The notes under the pieces: generated by a model
The model's input: only the letters and a program-made list of their open reading frames with translations
The model's database searches: none
What the model was told of the DNA's origin: nothing
Shown here: piece by piece, positions 15,310 to 21,229 of the stretch
How positions within the stretch are numbered: position 1 is the first letter of the stretch
How the letters are laid out: every line of letters starts with the position of its first letter
Made by a program: the position numbers and the translations under genes
Assembly: GCA_012838685.1 (NCBI GenBank)
Contig: DUOU01000191.1
Coordinates: 1-21,229, forward strand
Source of the DNA: Bacteroidota bacterium
GTDB taxonomy: Bacteria > Bacteroidota > Bacteroidia > Bacteroidales > VadinHA17
Length of the DNA: 21,229 nucleotides
Direction of reading: 5' to 3'

Positions 15310-16569
15310 TTAAGTCTGTTCATGTTCGTACTTGAAAATGACCGCGAACAGTATAGCGACTATCAGGGCATAACCGGCAAAAATATACCATGCGGAGCTC
15401 CAGCCCGAAATCTGTGATGCGATATCTGATTGTGAATAGACCAGTTTGTTGACGACAAACTGGGCTCCAAGTGTTCCAATAGTAGCTCCAAATCCATTTG
15501 TCATAAGCATAAAGAGTCCCTGCGCGCTGGAACGAATGGACTCATCGGTCGCTTCATTGACAAATAGTGAACCTGATATGTTGAAAAAGTCGAACGCCAC
15601 ACCGTAAACAATCATGGACAATATAAACATCCATACTCCGTTTCCGGGATTGCCGGCGCCAAAGAGGCCGAAACGGAATACCCACGCCACCATCGCTATG
15701 AGCATAACCTTTTTTATTCCAAATTTCCTTAAGAAAAATGGAATTAGCAGGATGCAGAGTGTTTCGGATATTTGGGAGAGCGAGATCAATGCGTTTGCGT
15801 GGTTGGCCCCGAAAGTATCGGCATACATCGGAATATCTTTGAAACTGGTTATAAAGGGGTTGGCGAAACCGTTTGTAATCTGTAATGAGACCCCCAGAAG
15901 CATGGAAAAGATAAAGAACGTGGCCATTCTCTTATCTTTGAAAAGGGCAAAGGCATCCAATCCCATAGCCTCCACAAACGATTTTGTCTCTTTTGATCTG
16001 TTCACCTTGCATTTGGGAAGCGTGAAAGAGTAGAGAGCCAGGGTTATACCGATCGCCGCCGAGAAGATAAATTGCGAGAAATTGTACTGAAAACCGGTAG
16101 CGTCAACTATCAGCATAGCGCAAATAAAACCGATGGTACCAAAAATTCTGATAGAGGGAAATTCCTTTATTGTATCCATTCCGGCACTTTCAAGAGCGGA
16201 GTAGGCCACTGAATTTGACAATGCTATTGTTGGCATATAAAACAGAACACTCAGTGAGTAAAGGGTGAAAAGCCGGTTAAACTCAACGTCCCCCCCGGCC
16301 GATAGTCCATACGATCCGGCGGCGAAAATAAATATAGCGGCCAGACCGTGACATATCCCCAACATCTTTTGGGCCGGAACCCAACGGTCGGCTATAATGC
16401 CTATCAGAGCCGGCATAAACAGGGAGACTATTCCCTGCATTGCGTAGAACAGGCCTATCTTTGACGACATATTGGCCGTAACCAGACAAGATCCCATCGA
16501 TGTGAGATATGCTCCCCAGACCGCAAACTGGAGGAAGTTCATCACTATTAATCTGATTTTTAGACTCAT
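15310..16569 (-). CDS. Nucleoside:H+ symporter-like MFS transporter (NupG family)
   Basis: This is a 419-residue inner-membrane protein with about 12 hydrophobic segments, equal in size to E. coli NupG/XapB (418). NupG-family marks are the N-terminus MSLKIRLIVMNFLQFAVWGA, YLTSMGSCL, a GIIADRWVPAQKML loop after helix 2 and IRIFGTIGFI in the middle. Substrate is probably nucleosides, taken up with protons. The ATG at 16569 is chosen; a TTG at 16596 would add nine residues not seen in relatives. It lies 46 bp after the helicase gene and 128 bp before purL, all on the minus strand. Its position beside purL fits salvage next to de novo purine synthesis, though the gap before purL holds that gene's own promoter. 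Confidence 0.88.
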   Translation of the reverse strand: MSLKIRLIVMNFLQFAVWGAYLTSMGSCLVTANMSSKIGLFYAMQGIVSLFMPALIGIIADRWVPAQKMLGICHGLAAIFIFAAGSYGLSAGGDVEFNRLFTLYSLSVLFYMPTIALSNSVAYSALESAGMDTIKEFPSIRIFGTIGFICAMLIVDATGFQYNFSQFIFSAAIGITLALYSFTLPKCKVNRSKETKSFVEAMGLDAFALFKDKRMATFFIFSMLLGVSLQITNGFANPFITSFKDIPMYADTFGANHANALISLSQISETLCILLIPFFLRKFGIKKVMLIAMVAWVFRFGLFGAGNPGNGVWMFILSMIVYGVAFDFFNISGSLFVNEATDESIRSSAQGLFMLMTNGFGATIGTLGAQFVVNKLVYSQSDIASQISGWSSAWYIFAGYALIVAILFAVIFKYEHEQT

Positions 16570-16615
16570 TTTGTCAAATTGAAGTAAGTGTAACAATAGT
16601 TGCCAACAATAATTA

Positions 16616-18898
16616 TCATAATTTGCTTAATCTCGCGAAACGGAGCAGAAGTTTTTTGCTTCCGGACTCTTCAAAATCAACTATAGCCGTGTTGTTGGGC
16701 GGTTCCCCGTCAATAGAAACCACGACCCCTTTCCCAAATCTTTCATGAACAACCCTATCGCCTTCCGATAAATCTGTTTTATTGTAATCAGGGGGTATGC
16801 TGGAACCCTTTTTGGGGACTATTTTTTTAAGGTTATCTCTTTTGGGGATTGAAATCTCCGGTTTGCGCGATGAATCGCGGCCGGGGAAGAAACTATATCC
16901 GAAGGATACAGGTTGTTGTTCCTTATCAACTGATTGGGGGTAGGATAGAAGCGACCTGTCCAGTTCATTCAGGAAGCGGCTAGGTTTGCTAAATTCGAGA
17001 TTTCCCCACTTATATCTGTTCAATGCGTAACTTATTGTAACCTGTTTTTTGGCTCTTGTCAGGGCAACATAGAAAAGACGGCGCTCCTCTTCCAGCTCCT
17101 TGACCGATCCGGTCGACATGGGAGATGGAAAAAGAGAGTCTTCAAAACCTACAATATAAACCTGTTTGAATTCCAATCCCTTTGCCGAATGGATAGTCAT
17201 AAGGGTAACTTTGTCAAAATCACCCTCTTTTTCATTGTCCTGATCTGTGAGCAAAGCGACACGTTCCATATAGTTGCCCAATAGTGAGGGGTCCCCGTTT
17301 GTCAGCGCATCCTCCGTGAAGATCTTTATACCGTTGAGAAGCTCATCGATATTGTCGATACGGTTTAGATCTTCAATCTCCCTGCTCTCCCTCAAATCCC
17401 GTTTAATTCCGGCAATGCCAACAATCTCGACAGCTTTGGTATAGGCCTCCTTTTCGTTGAGGCCGGAAGAAAGTTTTTCCACAGTCTCCACAAACTGGTT
17501 TAGTTTTGAAACAGTTCCGCTATTGAACGAAGAGTGGTGCAGATGGGCCTTCACAATGGTATCCCATAAAGAGGTGCCGTTTTGTCTGGAGATTTCGCGC
17601 AATCTGTCAACAGTGATGTCGCCTATCCCTCTTTTAGGATAATTTATTATTCTTCTGAGAGCCTCCTCGTCATTGTGGTTTATCGCGACCCTAAAGTAAG
17701 CCAGAATGTCGCGTATCTCTTTTCTCTCGTAAAACGATTGGCCTCCGTATATTTTGTAAGGTATATTGTTTTTTCTCAAAGTCTCCTCAAAAATACGGCT
17801 TTGGGCATTGGTACGGTAAAGAACAGCGAAGTCGTTCCAGCCAAGGTCCAGCGACCTCTTTTTTTTGTTGATATCCGTCGATATTAATATTCCTTCCTCT
17901 ATATCGGTTGTTGCCTGGAAAATAGCGATGTTGTCGCCCGGTTCATTCTTGGAGTAAACGGTTTTTTTGATTTGACCGGCATTGTTGGCTATCACCCCGT
18001 TGGCGGCGTTTACAATAGTCTGTGTCGATCTGTAGTTCTGTTCCAGCTTGAATATTTTATGTTTGGGGTAGTCATTTTTAAAGTGCAGTATGTTTTCTAT
18101 GCGGGCGCCTCTGAATGAGTAGATGCTTTGGGCATCATCCCCCACAACGCAAATATTTTGGTGCTTTGCCGCCAATTTATTCACTATAAGGTATTGGGAG
18201 TAGTTGGTGTCCTGATATTCATCCACAAGAATATAGCCGAATCTTTTTTGATATAGTTCCAGAACAGCGGGGAAATCCCTGAACAATATGTTTGTGTTGA
18301 GCAACAGATCGTCAAAATCCATCGCATTGGACCTGAAACATCTCTCCTGGTATGTTCTGTATATCTCGGCAAAAAGCGGGATTTTATTGGATTTGTCGGC
18401 TTCGGCATAACCGCTGTCGGCCGCATAGCCGTTCGCCGTAATAAGGTTGTTTTTGGCCGATGATATTCGGGAAGCGATGGCGCTCGGCTTGTACACCTTA
18501 TCGTCAAGTTGCATATCTTTGATTATGGCGCGGACAAGACTTTTTGAATCGTTGGCGTCGTATATGGTGAAATTCTGTTGGTATCCGAGTTTTTCGCCCT
18601 CCTGCCGGAGTATACGGGCGAAGATAGAGTGAAATGTGCCCATCCAGAGATATCTGGCGGTCTCCGTACCGGCCAACCTGGCAATTCTCTCTTTCATCTC
18701 GCCGGCAGCTTTGTTGGTAAAAGTGAGAGCCAGTATATTATACGGTTTGATCCCCTTTTTCAACAAGTAGGCTATTCTGTAGGTGAGTACCCTGGTCTTG
18801 CCCGAACCTGCTCCGGCTATCACAAGAACAGCTCCATCAGTAGCTTCAACCGCTTGTCGCTGAATTTCGTTAAGGTCGGCTAAAAAATCGATATCCAT
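16616..18898 (-). CDS. pcrA/uvrD: ATP-dependent 3'-5' DNA helicase, PcrA/UvrD type
   Basis: This 760-residue superfamily 1A helicase acts in nucleotide excision and mismatch repair and in clearing proteins from DNA. All helicase motifs are present: Q motif LNEIQRQAV, Walker A GAGSGKT (29-35), LTFTNKAAGEM (motif Ia), Walker B VDEYQDTN (225-232), DDAQSIYSFRGA (motif III), EQNYRST (motif IV), MTIHSAKGLEF (motif V) and RRLFYVALTRAKK (motif VI). The C-terminus carries the Tudor-like domain of PcrA/UvrD (GDRVVHERFGKG, then VDFEESGSKKLLLRFARL). Length is normal (E. coli UvrD 720). The ATG at 18898 is 26 bp after a good -7 box. The permease gene follows after 46 bp without a visible terminator. Confidence 0.96.
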   Translation of the reverse strand: MDIDFLADLNEIQRQAVEATDGAVLVIAGAGSGKTRVLTYRIAYLLKKGIKPYNILALTFTNKAAGEMKERIARLAGTETARYLWMGTFHSIFARILRQEGEKLGYQQNFTIYDANDSKSLVRAIIKDMQLDDKVYKPSAIASRISSAKNNLITANGYAADSGYAEADKSNKIPLFAEIYRTYQERCFRSNAMDFDDLLLNTNILFRDFPAVLELYQKRFGYILVDEYQDTNYSQYLIVNKLAAKHQNICVVGDDAQSIYSFRGARIENILHFKNDYPKHKIFKLEQNYRSTQTIVNAANGVIANNAGQIKKTVYSKNEPGDNIAIFQATTDIEEGILISTDINKKKRSLDLGWNDFAVLYRTNAQSRIFEETLRKNNIPYKIYGGQSFYERKEIRDILAYFRVAINHNDEEALRRIINYPKRGIGDITVDRLREISRQNGTSLWDTIVKAHLHHSSFNSGTVSKLNQFVETVEKLSSGLNEKEAYTKAVEIVGIAGIKRDLRESREIEDLNRIDNIDELLNGIKIFTEDALTNGDPSLLGNYMERVALLTDQDNEKEGDFDKVTLMTIHSAKGLEFKQVYIVGFEDSLFPSPMSTGSVKELEEERRLFYVALTRAKKQVTISYALNRYKWGNLEFSKPSRFLNELDRSLLSYPQSVDKEQQPVSFGYSFFPGRDSSRKPEISIPKRDNLKKIVPKKGSSIPPDYNKTDLSEGDRVVHERFGKGVVVSIDGEPPNNTAIVDFEESGSKKLLLRFARLSKL

Positions 18899-18924
18899 TA
18901 TAATTGTTCGGCTTTCTTGTTCGG

Positions 18925-18952
18925 CAAATTTAATCCTTATATCTGCCTTTAA
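18925..18952 (-). promoter_or_regulatory. Putative helicase promoter
   Basis: On the minus strand, TAAATTTG (18932-18925) fits TAnnTTTG, with a GCTTA upstream at about 17 bp. The short distance to the ATG (26 bp) gives a leader of roughly 20 bases. The octamer is identical to that before purL. Confidence 0.45.
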
Positions 18953-18993
18953 GCACTATGGTAAATTATAGTTTTTAACAATTAGTTGTTTTC

Positions 18994-19025
18994 TTTGATT
19001 TATATAACATAAGGTCCATACTTTG
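18994..19025 (+). promoter_or_regulatory. Possible promoter for the T9SS-type secreted protein
   Basis: TTTG at 18994-18997 and TACTTTG at 19019-19025 are 21 bp apart. The second element is one base short of TAnnTTTG, so the match is imperfect. It would give a leader of about 75 bases to the ATG at 19107 and lies in the 208-bp divergent region shared with the helicase promoter. Confidence 0.25.
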
Positions 19026-19106
19026 GACAAATCTGTTTCGTTAATAAAACAGGCCGCCTGTTTTGATTTTTATGTTAACATTGCGGTTTGGAAATATCTA
19101 TTGATT

Positions 19107-20336
19107 ATGAGGAAAACCCTGGTTCTGTTTTTTGTTGTTTTTCTGGTGATTCCTATCTTCACTTATGCCCAGATTACGGCACCTCAAGCCAATGCCATAA
19201 GGTTTTCCAACTACAGTTCCTCAACCGATAAAGATCCTATTTTTGTTTTTTGCGTCTCTCCGGGCTTTGTTTCGGCCACCATTATGGCGCAAGATTCGGC
19301 TGGTTCTTTGATCAATGATTTTAACTGGTACAAATGGGACGATGTAGCGAAAGATTTCAGTATTCCCGTTAAAAGTGAGTCATCGGTCGTCTCCTCGAGA
19401 CTTGATAATATAAGCGAAAGTGGCGGATATAGGGTCAAGGTTTCAAATGGTTCGGGCAGTTCCCTGTTTACCTGTTGGGTTTTTATTGACGAGCCAGTTT
19501 CATCGGCTCAATTGATGAGTTATGGATGCGACTATGTAGCGCTTGACGGAACCGCCGCTGTTAGTACCTTTTATTACTATGATCCATTGACCGGTTCCCC
19601 TATTAAGCTGCCCAATGCCGTAAGACATCTTTGGTCCTCTACACCCGTTAGTTCAATACCTTATCCCGATCTTAGAATTGACCCTTACACTTACGATCCG
19701 CCACTCAGCGATGTAACATACAAACTGGTCGTAACCGACAGTATGACATGCTCCAGCGAATCCTCTTTTTATTATGAGTCCATACATGTAAAGGCCGGCT
19801 TAAAGGCCGATGTGGAAGAGGGAGAGGCCCCGCTGGAGGTCAACTTTTCCAATGAATCTATAAGAGGATACAATTATGTTTGGGATTTCGGCGATGATTC
19901 GGAAACCTCTTTACTGGAGACTCCCGAAACACACACTTTTTATCGTCCCGGCAAGTACACGGTTAAATTGGAGATAGAAAGTGAACAACTGTGCGAAGAT
20001 GCCGACAGTATTACAATAACTGTAAAACCTTCACTGCTCAATATCCCCAATGCTTTCACACCTAATGACGATGGGTATAACGACAGGTTTTTAGTCGACA
20101 AACAATCGCTTCGATATCTTAATGTCCAGATTTTTACCAACACAGGCGCGAAAGTATACGGATTCGCTGGTGATACGGAAAGTTTGCGGAATTGGGAGGG
20201 ATGGGACGGTAATATCAACAATACGGGCAGGAAAGCGGGTCCGGGCGTATATTACTATATAATCAATGCTATTGGATGGGATGATGAGAGGTATGAAGGT
20301 AATGAATATAGGGGCGTTCTGTATCTTTACCGATAA
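19107..20336 (+). CDS. Secreted PKD-domain protein with gliding-motility/T9SS type B C-terminal sorting domain
   Basis: This is a 409-residue exported protein. A Sec signal peptide (MRKTLVLFFVVFLVIPIFTYAQ) starts at the ATG at 19107; a TTG at 19023 would put 28 non-signal residues in front and is rejected. Residues about 25-230 are Ser/Tyr-rich, probably Ig-like beta-sandwich domains. A PKD domain covers about 235-310, with APLEVNFSNES and YVWDFGDDSET then a THTFYRPGKYTVKLEIE strand. The last ~85 residues are the CHU_C/T9SS type B sorting domain: NIPNAFTPNDDGYNDRF, VQIFTNTGAKVY, WDGN, GVYYYII and a final GVLYLYR. The protein should cross the outer membrane by the type IX system. No enzymatic domain is visible; an adhesin or structural surface role is inference. 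Confidence 0.9.
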   Translation: MRKTLVLFFVVFLVIPIFTYAQITAPQANAIRFSNYSSSTDKDPIFVFCVSPGFVSATIMAQDSAGSLINDFNWYKWDDVAKDFSIPVKSESSVVSSRLDNISESGGYRVKVSNGSGSSLFTCWVFIDEPVSSAQLMSYGCDYVALDGTAAVSTFYYYDPLTGSPIKLPNAVRHLWSSTPVSSIPYPDLRIDPYTYDPPLSDVTYKLVVTDSMTCSSESSFYYESIHVKAGLKADVEEGEAPLEVNFSNESIRGYNYVWDFGDDSETSLLETPETHTFYRPGKYTVKLEIESEQLCEDADSITITVKPSLLNIPNAFTPNDDGYNDRFLVDKQSLRYLNVQIFTNTGAKVYGFAGDTESLRNWEGWDGNINNTGRKAGPGVYYYIINAIGWDDERYEGNEYRGVLYLYR

Positions 20337-20356
20337 AGAATTTCAATATAATCATT

Positions 20357-20461
20357 ATGAGATGCTTGTTGTTAGTGTTGATTTTTATGCTATATTGTAA
20401 AAAAATAATATTTGAGGTCACCTTTTGGGGTTTGAGAGTTTGTTGTGCCAAAAGAGGATAA
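20357..20461 (+). CDS. Possible 34-residue small ORF with lipoprotein-like N-terminus (doubtful)
   Basis: The ORF begins 20 bp after the PKD protein and reads MRCLLLVLIFMLYCKK, then 18 residues ending CCAKRG. The N-terminus resembles a short hydrophobic leader with Cys14 at a loose lipobox position, but there is no ribosome site and the rest is not protein-like. It lies in the 175-bp gap before the SiaC-like gene. That gap also holds a CTTTTGG/CCAAAAG inverted repeat (20422-20428 and 20448-20454). It may well be chance. Confidence 0.15.
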   Translation: MRCLLLVLIFMLYCKKIIFEVTFWGLRVCCAKRG

Positions 20462-20511
20462 CAGGTTAAGGTCTCTTCCCCAATAATTTGAACATATAAA
20501 ACAGGAGACAT

Positions 20512-20886
20512 ATGAAGCAGGAGATAATCATTGAAGAGACAAAATATACCCCTGTTGTATATTTTGATCGGGAAAAGAGGTTGCTTGTAATGAAAGGACG
20601 GTCAATCCCGGAAAATCCCGAAAAAGTTTACGATAAAGTACAGGATTGGATAGACAACTACTTTACCGGAAATGAAAGTCTGGACATCGAACTCTGGTTT
20701 GAGTATCTCAACAGCGGCTCATCGAAATATCTTTTTAAGATTATCGGGCATCTTTCGGAATTGGGCAAAAAGAACAAGACTGTGAATATCGCGTGGTTTT
20801 ATGAGGAAGATGATGATTCGATGCGGGAGTTGGGGGAGTATATCGACTTAACATTCGATATCCCCGTAACGTTAACCGCTTTTTGA
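20512..20886 (+). CDS. SiaC-family (DUF1987) regulatory phosphoprotein-like protein
   Basis: This is a 124-residue cytoplasmic protein matching DUF1987/SiaC: TKYTPVVYFDREKRLLVMKG followed by RSIPENP, the central W46 and EYLNSGSSK, then NIAWFYEEDDDSMRELGEYID. In Pseudomonas SiaC, a Thr at 68 in an NTSS-type loop is phosphorylated by the SiaB kinase and dephosphorylated by SiaA, controlling binding to the diguanylate cyclase SiaD (from memory). Here residue 68 is Ser (N67-S68-G69-S70-S71-K72). The start has the best Shine-Dalgarno of the window, AGGAGA at 20503-20508. No siaA, siaB or siaD gene is visible next to it. It is followed by a strong terminator shared with GAPDH. Confidence 0.88.
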   Translation: MKQEIIIEETKYTPVVYFDREKRLLVMKGRSIPENPEKVYDKVQDWIDNYFTGNESLDIELWFEYLNSGSSKYLFKIIGHLSELGKKNKTVNIAWFYEEDDDSMRELGEYIDLTFDIPVTLTAF

Positions 20887-20912
20887 AATAGATTTTCGTT
20901 AGTTTATGAATA

Positions 20913-20940
20913 AAAAAGGTGGGAGAGACCCCACCTTTTT
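20913..20940. terminator. Bidirectional intrinsic terminator between siaC-like gene and gap
   Basis: AAAAAGGTGGG (20913-20923) and CCCACCTTTTT (20930-20940) form a perfect 11-bp stem with a six-base loop; the GC-rich part is GGTGGG/CCCACC and the flanking A and T runs give a U-tract in either direction. It lies 26 bp after the SiaC-like stop and 25 bp from the GAPDH stop on the other strand, as expected for convergent genes. Confidence 0.92.
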
Positions 20941-20965
20941 CGCTTTGTTTTATCTTAGTAATCTC

Positions 20966-21229
20966 TTACTTAACAGTCGCCATATAATTGATTAAATCAA
21001 TGATTTTGTTGGAATAACCCCACTCATTGTCGTACCATGCGACAACTTTAACGAAGTTGCTGTTCAGGGATATACCTGCTCCGGCATCAAATATCGCGGT
21101 ACGGGGGTCGGTAATGAAGTCCGATGAAACAACGGCATCTTCAGTATAACCCAAGACTCCTTTCATCTCACCTTCTGAAGCCTTTTTCATAGCGGCCTTG
21201 ATATCATCGTATGAAGCGGCTTTTTCCAG
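20966..21229 (-). CDS. gap: Glyceraldehyde-3-phosphate dehydrogenase, C-terminal part (5' end outside window)
   Basis: The last 87 residues of GAPDH are visible; the frame is open to the window end and begins with L-E-K-A-A-S-Y-D-D-I-K. The conserved C-terminal marks are KGVLGYTEDAVVSSDF, the FDAGAGISLN strand, and VKVVAWYDNEWGYSNKIIDL, which carries the family's WYDNEWGYS motif. The enzyme oxidises glyceraldehyde 3-phosphate with NAD and phosphate in glycolysis. The catalytic cysteine and NAD-binding domain lie beyond the window edge. An internal ATG at 21190 is not the start. It ends 25 bp before a shared terminator. Confidence 0.97.
   Translation of the reverse strand: MEKAASYDDIKAAMKKASEGEMKGVLGYTEDAVVSSDFITDPRTAIFDAGAGISLNSNFVKVVAWYDNEWGYSNKIIDLINYMATVK

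Overview
The window looks like a chromosomal segment of a member of the Bacteroidota, most likely an anaerobic or facultative Bacteroidales/Marinilabiliales-type organism. The support is as follows: a single-chain PurL starting with MILFFK, a secreted protein with a PKD domain and a gliding-motility/type IX (T9SS type B) C-terminal sorting domain, two SPII lipoproteins, a SiaC/DUF1987 protein, weak or absent Shine-Dalgarno sequences at most starts, and several copies of the Bacteroidota -7 promoter octamer TAnnTTTG. No rRNA, tRNA, CRISPR array, insertion sequence or phage gene was seen.

Layout. 1-3426 (+): the C-terminal part of polyphosphate kinase (cut by the window edge), a secreted M1 metallopeptidase and a polytopic membrane protein, closely spaced. 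3359-4687 (-): a GmhA-like SIS sugar-phosphate isomerase preceded by a VOC(glyoxalase)-DUF2007 fusion protein; the isomerase overlaps the end of the + strand membrane gene tail to tail by 68 bp. 4688-5096: a 409-bp intergenic region with divergent promoters and two related dyad symmetries. 5097-10312 (+): a five-gene heterodisulfide-reductase-like operon, hdrC1-hdrB1-hdrA-hdrC2-hdrDE. 10429-11493 (+): an unknown lipoprotein and an FKBP-type prolyl isomerase lipoprotein. 11486-18898 (-): purL, a NupG-family nucleoside permease and a PcrA/UvrD helicase. 19107-20886 (+): the T9SS-type secreted PKD protein and the SiaC-like protein. 20966-21229 (-): the C-terminus of GAPDH, cut by the window edge and separated from siaC by a clear bidirectional terminator.

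The most interesting region is the Hdr-like operon. Its order, C1-B1-A-C2 followed by an HdrD-type protein, recalls the sHdr cluster of sulfur oxidisers (C1-B1-A-hyp-C2-B2). Here the last member is not a soluble HdrB2 but a 636-residue fusion of a five-helix NarI/HdrE-like membrane domain, a two-cluster ferredoxin domain and two complete CCG domains. The HdrA is the minimal one-FAD form with a C-X12-C-X3-CC cluster site, and HdrB1 has kept only one of its two CCG sites. Together the products could carry electrons between a soluble flavin/FeS core and the quinone pool. The substrate cannot be told from the window; no lipoate-binding protein, Dsr/Tus sulfur carrier, hydrogenase or Etf gene is present to point to one.
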